From: Agromyces sp. ISL-38
Lineage (GTDB): Bacteria > Actinomycetota > Actinomycetes > Actinomycetales > Microbacteriaceae
NCBI RefSeq assembly: GCF_018613935.1
Contig: NZ_JAGGPF010000001.1
Coordinates: 434,001 to 498,000 of the forward strand
Direction: 5' to 3'
Length of the DNA stretch: 64,000 nucleotides
Under the pieces are notes generated by a model, which saw only the letters and a list, made by a program, of their open reading frames with translations, was not told the origin of the DNA and ran no database searches. Both the position numbers and the translations under genes were made by a program. This document shows positions 8,711 to 18,766 of this stretch, one piece after another. The stretch's first letter is position 1, and every line of letters begins with the position of its first letter.

Positions 8711-9577
8711 CTAGACCCGGTCGGATGCCCCGGACGAGGGGTTGCCGTAGCGAAGCACCGCCTGCACGGGTTCGTGGTCGGATGCCGCCCTGCCGTCGAA
8801 TCGAGCGGCGTTGATTCCCGTGCTCACCGCCTCGACTCCCTCGCCAAGGAGGATGAGGTCGATGCGCTTGCCGCCCGGGCGGCGGCCCCGGTAGTGCGAG
8901 AAGGTGCCCCACTGCGGCGTCAGCTGCTCCGCCGCTGCATCCCACGCATCACGGAGCACGCCGTCGGCCGTCAGCCGGCGGTAGACGGCGGAACCCTCGC
9001 CTGCATTGAAGTCGCCGAGCACGACGACCGCGGTGCCCGGTTGGGCGTCACGCGCATCCTGCGCAAGCTTCAGGATCAGCTGCGCCGACTCGAGCCGCGA
9101 CCGCCACGAGAGGTGATCCAGATGGGTGTTGAAGGCGACGAGCCGTGCCCCGGTCGCCAGATCCGTGAAGGCGGCCGACACGACGACGCGCCGTGTCAGG
9201 TTGCCCCACGACCTGGAACCCGGCAGATCGGGCGTCGCCGACAGGGCAAGCTGCTGCCAGTCCGTCAGTTCCAATCGCCGCGAGTCATAGAAGATGGCGC
9301 AATGCTCGCCACCACCCGACGGATCGCGGCCGCGGCCGACCCATCGGTAGTGCGGCCCGAGGGCCTCCGCGACGAAGTCGACCTGGTCGGTCAATGCCTC
9401 CTGCACGCCGAGGAGCGTCGGCTGTTCTGCGGCGAGGATGCGGCGGACCAGCTGCTTGCGCGTGACCCAACGATCGGGACTCCCCGGCCTGACCCGGGCG
9501 AAGCGCCGGCGGATGTTGAAGGTCATCACATGCAGGTCAGGTGGCGACACCGGACCGATCAGCGCGGCATCGGTCAT
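8711..9577 (-). CDS. Endonuclease/exonuclease/phosphatase-family protein
   Basis: 288-residue protein of the DNase I/sphingomyelinase superfamily. Motifs in order: MTFNIRRRF near residue 18, GVQEA (metal-binding Glu) near 56, NTHLDHLS (catalytic His) near 170, VVLGDFNAGEGS near 205, KRIDLILLG near 255 and DHEPV (last catalytic His) near 275. All hydrolytic residues are in place. No signal peptide, so cytoplasmic. ATG 9577 was chosen because family homology begins just after it. Members cut phosphodiesters in nucleic acids, lipids or sugars, and the substrate cannot be told from sequence. Confidence 0.88.
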   Translation of the reverse strand: MTDAALIGPVSPPDLHVMTFNIRRRFARVRPGSPDRWVTRKQLVRRILAAEQPTLLGVQEALTDQVDFVAEALGPHYRWVGRGRDPSGGGEHCAIFYDSRRLELTDWQQLALSATPDLPGSRSWGNLTRRVVVSAAFTDLATGARLVAFNTHLDHLSWRSRLESAQLILKLAQDARDAQPGTAVVVLGDFNAGEGSAVYRRLTADGVLRDAWDAAAEQLTPQWGTFSHYRGRRPGGKRIDLILLGEGVEAVSTGINAARFDGRAASDHEPVQAVLRYGNPSSGASDRV

Positions 9578-9654
9578 GGCCCCAGCGTAGTTCGCGACGC
9601 GGCCGGCCTCAGCCCGCTGCGCGCGAAGGCGACGGGCGGGTACTCGGGAGCGTT

Positions 9655-10347
9655 TCAGCCGAGCAGCAGGTTGCGCAGCTGGTCGGCGGAGTGCACGACC
9701 GCCATCGCGTCGCCGGCCTCGGCGGGGGAGCCGTAGCCCCACTCCACCATGATCGTCGGCACGCCGTTCGCGGCGGCGCCGAGCGTGTCGTAGCCACGGT
9801 CGCCGACCATCACGGTGTTGCCGGTGTCGACGCCCTTCGCCTCCAGGCGGCGCAGCGCCTCGCGCACGACTTCGGCCTTGGTGCTGAGCTCCTCGTCGTC
9901 GCTCGCGCCGGTGATCTCGGTGAAGTACTCGCTGAGTCCGGCGTGATCGAGCACCTTCCGAGCCATGGACTCGGGCTTGCTCGTCGCGAGCGCGACCGGG
10001 ATGCCCGCGGCGTGCAGCCGCTCGAGCACGCCGGCGACGCCCGGGAACACCGGCGAGTTCAGCACACTGTGTGCGTAGTGGTCGCGGTAGATGTTCAGGG
10101 CTGCCCACGCTTCGGCGTCGTCGAACCCGGCGCTCAGTCGAAGGCTGTCGAGCAGCGGCGGTCCGACGTAGGCGAGCAGCACCTCTTCGGAGGGAACGTC
10201 GAGTCGCAGCTCCGTGAACATGTGGGCGAGCGATGCCGTGATGTCCGACGCCGAATCGACAATGGTGCCGTCGAGGTCGAAGAGCACGGCAGACCAGGTG
10301 CGCGTCGGCGCAATGGTCGTCGTTATGGGTGTGGTCGGGGAAGTCAC
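9655..10347 (-). CDS. HAD hydrolase, phosphoglycolate-phosphatase-like
   Basis: 230-residue HAD-superfamily phosphatase. Motif I is FDLDGTIVDS (nucleophile Asp near 24), motif II is ALATSKP near 122, the Lys of motif III is in STKAEV, and motif IV is MVGDRGYD near 183. An alpha-helical cap between motifs I and II fits the Gph/PpaX subgroup. The first ~17 residues are Thr/Pro-rich and probably a disordered leader. Likely substrates are small phosphoesters such as 2-phosphoglycolate or pyrophosphate. It lies downstream of nucS on the same strand, 84 bp apart. Confidence 0.9.
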   Translation of the reverse strand: MTSPTTPITTTIAPTRTWSAVLFDLDGTIVDSASDITASLAHMFTELRLDVPSEEVLLAYVGPPLLDSLRLSAGFDDAEAWAALNIYRDHYAHSVLNSPVFPGVAGVLERLHAAGIPVALATSKPESMARKVLDHAGLSEYFTEITGASDDEELSTKAEVVREALRRLEAKGVDTGNTVMVGDRGYDTLGAAANGVPTIMVEWGYGSPAEAGDAMAVVHSADQLRNLLLG

Positions 10348-10406
10348 CGTGACATCCTACGCGGACTTAGACGTGAGCCATTCTCAGGAAAGCGTTGGCC
10401 AGTGCT

Positions 10407-10435
10407 TCGTCAGGGAATCGTCAGGGAATCCTCAG
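10407..10435. repeat. 11-bp tandem repeat at the end of nucS
   Basis: TCGTCAGGGAA occurs twice in direct tandem (10407-10417 and 10418-10428), followed by a partial third copy (TCCTCAG) that runs into the nucS stop codon. It lies in the 84-bp gap between nucS and the HAD gene. It may be a slippage product; no function is evident. Confidence 0.55.
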
Positions 10436-11127
10436 AAGAGGCGGGAGTCGCTGTCGTCGAGCCCGCGCATCGCGTCGTAGTCGAGCACGAGGCAGCGGAT
10501 GCCGCGGTCCTGGGCGAGCATGCGGGCCTGCGGCTTGATCTCCTGCGCGGCGAACACGCCCCGCACCGGTGCGAGGTGCGGATCGCGATTCATGAGCTCG
10601 AGATAGCGGGTGAGCTGCTCGACGCCGTCGATGTCGCCGCGGCGCTTGAGCTCGACCGCGACCGAGGCGCCCGAGGCATCCGTCGCCAGGATGTCGACCG
10701 GACCGATCGCGGTCATGTACTCGCGGCGCACGAGCCGGTGGCCCTCGCCGAGGAGTTCGATCTGCTCGGCGAGCAGTTTCTGCAGGTGCGCCTCGACGCC
10801 GTCCTTCTGGAGGCCCGGGTCAGCGCCGAGCTCGTGCGCCGAATCGTGCAGCACCTCATGGATCGACACGATGAGCTGGTCGGCGGTCTTCGTGTGCGTG
10901 ACCTTCCAGAGCTCGAGGATGCCGGCCTCGCGCTGGTCCTCGTCGGGCTCGAGGGTTGCAAGCGTGCACGGCGGGCTCATCCAGTTGAGCGGCTTGTAGC
11001 TGCCGCCGTCGGAGTGCACGAGGAGGCTGCCGTCGCCCTTGACCATGAGCAGCCGCGTTGCGAGCGGCAGGTGGGCGGTGAGGCGGCCCGCGTAATCGAC
11101 GGAGCAGCGGGCGATGACGAGACGCAC
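10432..11127 (-). CDS. nucS: Endonuclease NucS (EndoMS), mismatch-specific
   Basis: 231-residue NucS, the non-canonical mismatch-repair nuclease of actinobacteria and archaea, which cuts both strands at G-T, G-G and T-T mismatches. The N-terminal DNA-binding domain starts [16 protein letters not shown], and the C-terminal RecB-like nuclease core has Asp145 (GPVDILATD) and Glu159-x-Lys161 (AVELKRR). The tail ends DSDSRLF, which resembles the sliding-clamp-binding end known in actinobacterial NucS. The start is GTG 11127, where family sequence begins; an in-frame start farther upstream adds non-conserved residues. Its presence fits an actinobacterium lacking MutS/MutL. Confidence 0.95.
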   Translation of the reverse strand: MRLVIARCSVDYAGRLTAHLPLATRLLMVKGDGSLLVHSDGGSYKPLNWMSPPCTLATLEPDEDQREAGILELWKVTHTKTADQLIVSIHEVLHDSAHELGADPGLQKDGVEAHLQKLLAEQIELLGEGHRLVRREYMTAIGPVDILATDASGASVAVELKRRGDIDGVEQLTRYLELMNRDPHLAPVRGVFAAQEIKPQARMLAQDRGIRCLVLDYDAMRGLDDSDSRLF

Positions 11128-11271
11128 CTGTCGAGTGTACGGGGAGCGGATGACGCGGGGCGCCCGCATGGTTGCGGGCAAGCGTCCCGTTCTCGGATCT
11201 GCCGCGTACGCTTCGCAACGCTGGCGCGTCGCGAGCGCTACGGCTGCCGCCTTTCGAGTCCTGCCGCGTCG

Positions 11272-12516
11272 CTACGCGCCGCGCCGGGACTCGCGGGCAG
11301 CCGGGGCCGCGAGCCCTGCGATCACCATGAGGAGGAGGATCACGAGCAACGCGTTCAGGATGCCGAACTGCTGGCCGAGGAATCCGAGGAACGGCGGGCC
11401 GGCGAGGAATGCGCAGTATCCGATGATCGCCACGGCGCTCACGCGTGCAGCCGCGGTGCGGCGGTCGGGCACGTCGGCCGCGGCCGACATGCCGACGGGG
11501 AAGCCGAGCGCGCCGCCGATACCCCAGAGCACGGTGCCGACGACGAGCATCCACGGCTCGGTGGCGTAGATGAATAGTGCCAGGCCGGCGACGCCGGTCG
11601 CGGCGAGGATTCGGAGCATCGGGACTCTGCCGAAGCGGTCGATGAACGGCCCGCCGAGCACCCGCCCCGCCGTCATCGCGACCGTGAACACGGTGAAGAC
11701 CGCGGCGCCGATCGTCTCGTCGTACCCGTGCCCGTCGACCACCGCGAGGGCGAGCCAGTCATTGGCGCTGCCCTCGGCGAAGGACATGCCGAGCACCACC
11801 ACGCCGATGAGAATCAATCGCAACTCGCCCCAGACCGAGAGGCTCTCGCGCAGGCGATCGCGCCACGGCACTCGGGGTGTCTCGGTGTGCGGATCGTCGC
11901 CGAGCTCCTCGCGCAACGGCACGAAGCGCACGGCGACGACGACGCCGACCGCGATGAGCACGGCGACGACGACGAGGTGCACGGCGACCGAGATGGAAAG
12001 AGCGGATGCCGCAGCGGCGAGCCCCGCGCCGGCGACCGTGCCGAAGCTGAAGAACGCGTGCATGAGCGGCATGAGGGTGCGGCCGATCTCCCGCTCGGCC
12101 TCGGCCCCCTCGACGTTCATCATCACGTCGACCGCGCCGTTGCCGAATCCGAAGAGTGCGAGGCCGATCACCAGGAGCGGGATCGACGGCATTACGGACC
12201 CGCCGAGGCCCACGAGCACGAGACCCGTCGACACGGTCACGAGCGCCCCGATCATGCCGGAGCGCGCGCCGAAGCGCGCCAGGATGCCCGGCGCGGCGAT
12301 GAGGCCCACCACGGAGGCGATCGACCCGCTCAGGATGACGAGGCCGACGCCTTGGGTGTTGAGGCTCGTGTCGTCGCGGATCGCCGGGATGCGAGCCACC
12401 CAGCTCGCGAGGCTCAGCCCGCTGAGGAAGAAGACCGTGAAGATCGCGTTGCGCCACCCGACGAGTTCACGGGTGGAGTGGCGCATTCGTGTGGTTTCGC
12501 GTGGTGTTTCCGTCAT
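11272..12516 (-). CDS. MFS transporter (YbjJ/FucP-like)
   Basis: 414-residue major facilitator with 12 predicted helices in two halves joined by a polar loop (EELGDDPHTETPRVPWRDRL near 210). Features of the sugar-porter-like YbjJ/FucP branch are the conserved GFGNGAVDVMMNVEGAEAE and MPLMHAFFSFGTVAGAG blocks. The start at ATG 12516 gives MTETPRETTRM before the first helix. A 16-bp perfect palindrome sits 37-52 bp upstream and matches one before the LacI gene at 15220, so that LacI protein probably represses it. The substrate is probably a sugar or small organic compound; not resolved. Confidence 0.88.
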   Translation of the reverse strand: MTETPRETTRMRHSTRELVGWRNAIFTVFFLSGLSLASWVARIPAIRDDTSLNTQGVGLVILSGSIASVVGLIAAPGILARFGARSGMIGALVTVSTGLVLVGLGGSVMPSIPLLVIGLALFGFGNGAVDVMMNVEGAEAEREIGRTLMPLMHAFFSFGTVAGAGLAAAASALSISVAVHLVVVAVLIAVGVVVAVRFVPLREELGDDPHTETPRVPWRDRLRESLSVWGELRLILIGVVVLGMSFAEGSANDWLALAVVDGHGYDETIGAAVFTVFTVAMTAGRVLGGPFIDRFGRVPMLRILAATGVAGLALFIYATEPWMLVVGTVLWGIGGALGFPVGMSAAADVPDRRTAAARVSAVAIIGYCAFLAGPPFLGFLGQQFGILNALLVILLLMVIAGLAAPAARESRRGA

Positions 12517-12528
12517 GGTCTCTACTTC

Positions 12529-12568
12529 ATTGTCTCTGACGCGGCCGTGCAGGTCGAATCGATTCGAC
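12529..12568 (-). promoter_or_regulatory. MFS promoter with LacI-type operator
   Basis: A perfect 16-bp palindrome, GTCGAATCGATTCGAC, at 12553-12568 has a central CG, typical of LacI-family operators. On the minus strand its right half (TTCGAC) could be the -35 box, followed after 18 bp by GACAAT (12534-12529) as -10, so a bound repressor would block the promoter. The same core, CGAATCGATTCG, occurs before the LacI gene at 15192-15203. The palindrome is direct observation; the promoter boxes are weaker. Confidence 0.65.
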
Positions 12569-12771
12569 AACCCCGGTTGAAGAACCATATCGATGACGTC
12601 CGACGTCCGCAACACCACTCGCCCACCCGCCCGAGTCGTGAGGAGTGACGGATGCCGCGGCATCCGTGGATACGATGAGCTGACTGGCACTCGGGGCATC
12701 CGGACACAATCCCGCCCCGCCCAGAGCCGGAGACGAGCCGGCTCGCGTTCCAGAGAAACACCGAGGTTTCG

Positions 12772-13814
12772 ATGAAGGCCCTGTTCAAGCCCGCACCCGG
12801 CGCGGGGCTCGAGTACGTCGATCGTCCCGAGCCCGAGACGGGTCCCGCCGACGTGAAGATCCGGGTGCTGCGCACCGGCATCTGCGGCACCGACCTGCAC
12901 ATCGAGCGCTGGGACGACTGGGCGGCATCCACGATCGCGGCGCCGCTCATTCCGGGCCACGAGTTCTACGGCGAGGTCGTCGAGGTCGGCGAGCTCGTGC
13001 ACGACGTCATCGTGGGCGACCGCGTTTCGGGCGAGGGTCACATCGTGTGCGGCATGTGCCGCAATTGCCGCGCCGGGCGACGGCAGATGTGCATCCGCAC
13101 CCAGGGCGTGGGCCTGCAGCGCGACGGCGCGTTCGCCGAATACGTCGTGATCCCGGGGGCCAACGTGTGGGTGCACACCTCGCCCATCGAGCCGAACGTC
13201 GGCGCGATCTTCGACCCGTTCGGCAACGCCGTGCACACCGCGCTCACGTTCTCGGTCGTCGGCGAAGACGTGCTCGTCACGGGCTGCGGCCCGATCGGGC
13301 TCATGTCGATCGCGGTCGCCCGGCACGTCGGCGCCCGCTTCATCGTCGCGACCGACGTCAGCCCCTCTCGCCTCGAGCTCGCATTGCAGATGGGCGCGGA
13401 TGCCGCGGTCGACGTGACGCTCGAGAACCTCCACGACGTGCAGCACCGGCTCGGCATGCGCGAGGGCTTCGACGTGGGATTCGAGATGAGCGGCGCGCCA
13501 TCGGCCCTGCCGCAGATGATCGAGAACATGAACCACGGCGGCCGCATCGCCCTGCTCGGCCTCGCCGCCGAGCCCTTCGCGATCGACTGGGGCAAGGTCG
13601 TCACCCACATGCTCACGATGAAGGGCATCTACGGGCGCGAGATGTTCGAGACTTGGAACTCGATGAGCGCGATGCTGCAGACGAGCGAGACGTTGCACGA
13701 CCGCGTCGCCTCGATCATCTCGGACCGCTATCCGGCACGCGAGTGGCGCGCGGCGTTCGACGCAGCGGCATCCGGCGGTGTCGGCAAGGTGATCCTCGAC
13801 TGGACGGAGCTGTG

Positions 13815-13815
<1 letters not shown>
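12772..13815 (+). CDS. tdh: L-threonine 3-dehydrogenase
   Basis: 347-residue zinc-dependent medium-chain dehydrogenase that oxidises L-threonine to 2-amino-3-ketobutyrate with NAD. Catalytic zinc residues are Cys in GICGTDLH (near 38) and HE in PGHEFYGEV (near 63). The structural zinc loop has four Cys ([15 protein letters not shown]). The Rossmann glycine motif is [11 protein letters not shown], and the C-terminal [13 protein letters not shown] is typical of Tdh. ATG 12772 follows an AGG-type site. The stop overlaps the kbl start (TGATG), so both products are coupled and together turn threonine into glycine plus acetyl-CoA. Length equals the family norm. Confidence 0.96.
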
Positions 13816-15002
<1,187 letters not shown>

Positions 15003-15083
15003 CGGCGGGTCGAGGCATCCGCTGGGCACCCGCTTGGCACCGGCGTGAACGGCGCGTTCGGGCGCTTGGCTGCTGACCGCGGC

Positions 15084-15160
15084 GTGAAAATGCAGGAGAT
15101 TTCGTCGCATGCACCCGCTCGGCGGGGCATAGGCGCGTTTCTCCTGCACTTCTTCGGCGC
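15084..15160. repeat. Inverted repeat after kbl
   Basis: TGCAGGAGA at 15091-15099 is answered by TCTCCTGCA at 15140-15148, with related flanks (GTGAAAATGCAGGAG on the left; CTCCTGCACTTCTTC on the right) and about 40 bases between. It fills part of the 217-bp gap between kbl and the LacI gene, which shows no other gene. It resembles a short dispersed intergenic element; a hairpin ending tdh-kbl transcripts is also possible, although the loop is long. Confidence 0.5.
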
Positions 15161-15191
15161 GGACTCGTCAAACCGCCCATCCGGGCCCACT

Positions 15192-15219
15192 CGAATCGAT
15201 TCGGCCTACAATCAGGCGT
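15192..15219 (+). promoter_or_regulatory. LacI gene promoter with auto-operator
   Basis: CGAATCGATTCG (15192-15203) is a 12-bp perfect palindrome matching the core of the 16-bp palindrome before the MFS gene. TACAAT at 15207-15212 is a good -10 box; with it the transcript would begin at or next to the ATG at 15220, a leaderless mRNA. The operator would lie in the promoter spacer, so autorepression is likely. No clear -35 box is visible. Confidence 0.6.
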
Positions 15220-16281
15220 ATGCAGACGGATGCCGCTCCGCGCCCCACCCTCGCCGACGTCGCGGCGAGGGCCGGGGTGTCGGCGTCGACGGCGTCGCTC
15301 GCCTTCAGCGGCTCAGGACCGGTGTCGGATGCCACGAAGGCGCGCGTGCTCGCCGCCGCCACCGAGCTCGGCTACGCCGGGCCCGACCCGCGAGCGCGCT
15401 CGCTCCGCCGTGGGCGCTCGGGCATCGTGGGCGTGGTACTCGAGGAGCGAGTTCGCGCCGCCTTCCTCGACCCCGTGAAAATCCAGACCCTCGATGGCAT
15501 CAGCGAAGGCATCGCCCCGCTCGGGGCGGGCCTCCTGCTCCTCACTGACACCGGCGAGGCGGGCGGCCAGGCCGTGGGCATCGAGAGCGCCCCCGTGGAT
15601 GCGGTCGTGCTCATCGGCTGCAGCCCACGGCTCGGGCACTCGGTCGAGGTGCTCCGCCGGCGCGGCATCCCGGCCGTGGCGATCGAAGGGCAGACGGGCG
15701 AGGACATCCCCGAGATCTCCATCGACAACCGCAATGCCACTCGCCGCGGTGCCGAGTACCTGCGTGAGCTCGGCCACTCGCAGGTCTCCCTCGTCACGCT
15801 GCCGCTCGACGCCGAGCGCACCCGCGGCCGGCTCACCGCCGAGCTCGAACGAGACAGCACCACCGCCGTCGCGACCGAGCGACTTGCGGGCGCTCGCGCC
15901 GTGTTCCCCGACGCCACCGGTCTCGCAGCCGCCGCGAGCTCGATCGAAGAGGGCCTCGAGGCGGGCCGTGCGCTGCTCTCCGATCCCGCGAACCGGCCGA
16001 CGGCGATCATCGCGCAGAGCGACCTGCTCGCCGCCGGCGTGATCCAGGCGGCCGAGGAGCTCGGCATCGCCGTGCCGCGCGAGCTCAGTGTGCTCGGCTT
16101 CGACGGCATCCGCGTCGACGGCCTGCAGCACGACCTCACGACGCTCGTGCAACCGTCGGTTGCGAAGGGCCGTGCGGCCGGGGAGGCGCTCGTGCGGATG
16201 CTCGCGGGTGAGCAGGCGGTATCCGTCGCCTTCGTCAGCACCCTGCACATCGGCGACACGACCGCGCCGCCGCGCCACTGA
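15220..16281 (+). CDS. LacI-family transcription regulator
   Basis: 353-residue repressor. The N-terminal LacI helix-turn-helix is clear (TLADVAARAGVSASTASLAF, then VSDATKARVLAAATELGY, residues 10-50), with a hinge near 60. The periplasmic-binding-protein-like sensor follows (GIVGVVLEE; AIIAQSDLLAAGVIQAAEELG near 265; VLGFDGIRVDG near 290). Normal length and order. The effector is unknown. Its likely sites are the matching palindromes at 15192-15203 (its own promoter) and 12553-12568 (MFS gene), so it probably regulates uptake by the MFS transporter. The intervening tdh-kbl genes carry no such site in front. Confidence 0.92.
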   Translation: MQTDAAPRPTLADVAARAGVSASTASLAFSGSGPVSDATKARVLAAATELGYAGPDPRARSLRRGRSGIVGVVLEERVRAAFLDPVKIQTLDGISEGIAPLGAGLLLLTDTGEAGGQAVGIESAPVDAVVLIGCSPRLGHSVEVLRRRGIPAVAIEGQTGEDIPEISIDNRNATRRGAEYLRELGHSQVSLVTLPLDAERTRGRLTAELERDSTTAVATERLAGARAVFPDATGLAAAASSIEEGLEAGRALLSDPANRPTAIIAQSDLLAAGVIQAAEELGIAVPRELSVLGFDGIRVDGLQHDLTTLVQPSVAKGRAAGEALVRMLAGEQAVSVAFVSTLHIGDTTAPPRH

Positions 16282-16297
16282 ACCCCTGACGGGGTCG

Positions 16298-16332
16298 TTG
16301 ATCGACCGCACGGTCGTCCCTAGGCTGACGAG
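16298..16332 (+). promoter_or_regulatory. Leaderless promoter of the M20 hydrolase
   Basis: TTGATC (16298-16303), 17 bases, then TAGGCT (16321-16326), then six bases to ATG 16333. The predicted +1 is the A of the start codon, and there is no ribosome-binding site, so the mRNA is probably leaderless, as is common in actinobacteria. Confidence 0.6.
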
Positions 16333-17553
16333 ATGAGCGTCGACCTCGAAGCGACCTATCGTGACCTGCACGCGAACCCCGAGCTGTCGTTCCAGGAGCA
16401 TCGCACCGCCGGCATCGTCGCCGACCAGCTCCGATCTTTCGGCTACGACGTCACCACCGGCATCGGCACGACCGGCGTGCTCGGCCTCCTCCGCAACGGC
16501 GACGGGCCGACCGTGCTGCTCCGCGCCGACATGGACGCCCTGCCCGTCGAAGAGGCGACCGGCCTGCCGTACGCGAGCACGGCGCGCGGCACCGATCACG
16601 AGGGCAACGATGTGGCCGTCATGCACGCGTGCGGCCACGACGTGCACGTCACGTGCCTGCTCGGGGCTGCCGAGCAGCTCGCCGGCGACCGCGCCGAGTG
16701 GACGGGCACCCTCGCCGTGGTGTTCCAGCCCGCCGAGGAGTGGGGCGGCGGCGCCGGCGTGATGGTCGACGACGGCTTGTACGATCGGATGCCGAAGCCC
16801 GACGTCGTGCTCGGCCAGCATGTCGGCCCGCTGCCGGCGGGGTTCGCGGCGGTGCGGGCCGGCGTCGCCTTCGCGAGCGCAGACTCGATGACGATCGTGC
16901 TGCACGGATCAGGCGGCCACGGCTCGCGCCCCGAGACCACGGTCGACCCCGTCGTGATGGCCGCCTCGACGATCATGCGGCTGCAGACCGTGGTGTCGCG
17001 GGAGATCGCGGCTGCCGACGGTGCCGTCGTCACGGTCGGCCAGGTGCACAGCGGCACCAAGAACAACATCATCCCGTCCGAAGCGCGGCTCGGCCTCACG
17101 GTGCGCACGTTCGATGACGCCGTGCGCGTGAGGGTGCTCGCCGCGATCGAGCGCATCGTGAAGGCGGAGGCTGCGGCATCCGGCGCCATCATCGAGCCCG
17201 AGGTGCACTACGACGACCACTACCCGCGCACGGTCAACGACGAGGCCGCGACGGCGCGCACGGCCGCGGCCCTGCGCAGGCTGCTCGGCGATGAGCGCGT
17301 GCTGGACCCTGGCGTCGTCTCGGGCAGCGAGGACGTGAGCGTGCTCGCCACCTCGGCGGGCGCACCACTCTGCTACTGGCTCCTCGGCGGGGCCGACCCG
17401 GAGCTCTTCGCCGACTTCCACATGACCGGGCGGTTGCCCGACAACCTGCCGTCGAACCACTCGCCGAAGTTCGCACCGGTGATCGAGCCGACGCTCACGG
17501 TCGGCGTCAGCACGCTCGTCACTGCTGCTCGGGAGTGGCTCGGGGTGCGCTGA
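16333..17553 (+). CDS. M20-family amidohydrolase (amino-acid amide hydrolase)
   Basis: 406-residue binuclear zinc hydrolase of the M20/hippurate hydrolase (IAL/ILR1) group, which removes acyl groups from amino acids or indole conjugates. Metal and catalytic motifs: LLRADMDALPVEE near 65, MHACGHDVHVT near 97, FQPAEEWGGGAGVM near 132, the dimerisation-domain HGSGGHGSRPE near 196, and C-terminal SNHSPKFAP. Length fits the family. No signal peptide. The 3' end overlaps the convergent membrane-protein gene by 35 bp. The substrate is not predictable. Confidence 0.9.
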   Translation: MSVDLEATYRDLHANPELSFQEHRTAGIVADQLRSFGYDVTTGIGTTGVLGLLRNGDGPTVLLRADMDALPVEEATGLPYASTARGTDHEGNDVAVMHACGHDVHVTCLLGAAEQLAGDRAEWTGTLAVVFQPAEEWGGGAGVMVDDGLYDRMPKPDVVLGQHVGPLPAGFAAVRAGVAFASADSMTIVLHGSGGHGSRPETTVDPVVMAASTIMRLQTVVSREIAAADGAVVTVGQVHSGTKNNIIPSEARLGLTVRTFDDAVRVRVLAAIERIVKAEAAASGAIIEPEVHYDDHYPRTVNDEAATARTAAALRRLLGDERVLDPGVVSGSEDVSVLATSAGAPLCYWLLGGADPELFADFHMTGRLPDNLPSNHSPKFAPVIEPTLTVGVSTLVTAAREWLGVR

Positions 17554-17959
17554 CTCCGCCGGGAGCTCGCCGCACACGGATGGTCGCGACGCCGATCAGG
17601 GCGAACGGCAGGATGACCGTCGCGGCGAGCGCCACCGTGAGCAGACTCGCCTCGACGGCCGTTGCGCCGTGCAGGTGTCCGAGGTGGAACACGAAATGGG
17701 GTGCCGAGAACGCGAGGTACGCGAGCAGCGCGATGACGACGAGTCGTGTTGTCGGCCAGATCGCTGCCGCGCCCAGCACGATGGCGAGCCCCAGCGTGGC
17801 GCCGCCGAAGTCGCGGAACAGATGCTCGCTGTACGGCGGCGTGAGGTTCACGGTCGGCACGTCGCGGTAGAAGCTCTCGGGGAACAACGACGTCCACACG
17901 CCGAGCATGAGTTCGATGAGGGCGAGCACGGCGAGCCCGATGCGCAGCGTGAGCGTCAT
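17519..17959 (-). CDS. Small four-helix membrane protein
   Basis: 146-residue protein with four hydrophobic segments, starting MTLTLRIGLAVLALIELMLG. The stretch SFYRDVPTVNLTPPYSEHLFRDFGGATLGLA after the first helix is like small DoxX-type or DUF4345-like membrane proteins of unknown role. It begins at ATG 17959, overlapping the upstream NAD(P)-binding gene by 4 bp, so the two are coupled. Its last 35 bp are antisense to the M20 gene end. The function is unknown; a redox-linked membrane partner of the upstream protein is only a guess. Confidence 0.72.
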   Translation of the reverse strand: MTLTLRIGLAVLALIELMLGVWTSLFPESFYRDVPTVNLTPPYSEHLFRDFGGATLGLAIVLGAAAIWPTTRLVVIALLAYLAFSAPHFVFHLGHLHGATAVEASLLTVALAATVILPFALIGVATIRVRRAPGGVSAPRATPEQQ

Positions 17960-18705
17960 ACGCTCGCCCCGTATCTCGCGGCGAGGAAGTCGGCGAACGT
18001 CGTCGTGCCGAACGCCGGCCCGGGAACGAGGTTGTGGCCGGCGGCCACCGCGGCGAAGGTGCGGCCCGGCACTGACACCGGCACGATCCTGCGGTGCACG
18101 GATGCCGCCGCCGCCCATTGCCGTGCGAGCTCGCGTGCGGGCAGCTGCTCGGGCCCGCCGACGTCGGGAGCGCGGCCCGCGGGCTCGCCGCCGGCCAGCT
18201 CGGCGAGCCGTGTCGCGACATCGCCGACCGCGATCGGCTGGAACGAGATCTTCGGGGCGAACACGACGGGCAGGAACCGCTGCGCCGCGAAGAGCCCGGC
18301 GACGAGTTCGTGGAACTGCGTCGCCCGGAGGATGGTGTGCGGCAGGCCGGACGACTCGAGCAGGTGCTCGGCCTCGAGCTTCTGCCGGTAGTAGCCGAGC
18401 GGGATCCGGTCGACGCCCACGATGGAGAGGTAGACGACGTGGCCGACGCCGGCCGCATGCGACGCATCGAGGAGGGTTCGCATCAGCGCGCCGTCGCCGA
18501 AGCTGTTCCGCGTCGCGAGGTGCACGACCGTGCCCGCGCCGGTGACCGCTTCGCGGATTCCGTCGCCCGAGCGCAGATCGCCCACTACGCGGCCAGGGCC
18601 CTCGTGGCGGCTGAGCACGCGAACGTCGTGGCCGGCGGATCGGAGGAGTTCGACCGTGGGCCTGCCGGGCCGGCCGGTGCCGCCCGTGACGAGGATGGAG
18701 GTCAT
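17956..18705 (-). CDS. NAD(P)H-binding SDR-like protein (NmrA/ycf39 type)
   Basis: 249-residue atypical short-chain dehydrogenase. The nucleotide-binding motif is VTGGTGRPGRPTVELL at the N-terminus, followed by DLRSGDGIREAVTGAGTVVHLA and HVVYLSIVGVDRIPLGYYRQK with a Tyr-x3-Lys-like YYRQK near 107. Such proteins act as NADP sensors or as quinone or flavonoid reductases. Start ATG 18705. It is followed with a 4-bp overlap by the small membrane protein. No regulator is adjacent. Confidence 0.85.
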   Translation of the reverse strand: MTSILVTGGTGRPGRPTVELLRSAGHDVRVLSRHEGPGRVVGDLRSGDGIREAVTGAGTVVHLATRNSFGDGALMRTLLDASHAAGVGHVVYLSIVGVDRIPLGYYRQKLEAEHLLESSGLPHTILRATQFHELVAGLFAAQRFLPVVFAPKISFQPIAVGDVATRLAELAGGEPAGRAPDVGGPEQLPARELARQWAAAASVHRRIVPVSVPGRTFAAVAAGHNLVPGPAFGTTTFADFLAARYGASV

Positions 18706-18716
18706 TTTTGCCTTTC

Positions 18717-18766
18717 GTTCACAAGTTCACGAGTTCACGAGTTCACAAGCTCACCAAGCTCACCCA
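18717..18766. repeat. Degenerate 8-bp tandem repeat
   Basis: GTTCACAA, GTTCACGA, GTTCACGA and GTTCACAA follow one another, then GCTCACCAA and GCTCACC, which continue into the stop codon of the MATE gene at 18760. The array fills the gap upstream of the NAD(P)-binding gene. It looks like a simple-sequence slippage tract; changes in copy number would alter this promoter region. Confidence 0.65.

Noticed and set aside
18717-18766. Short regular repeats taken as a possible CRISPR array
   Set aside because: Units are only 8-9 bp, adjoin without spacers, and no cas gene is in the window.
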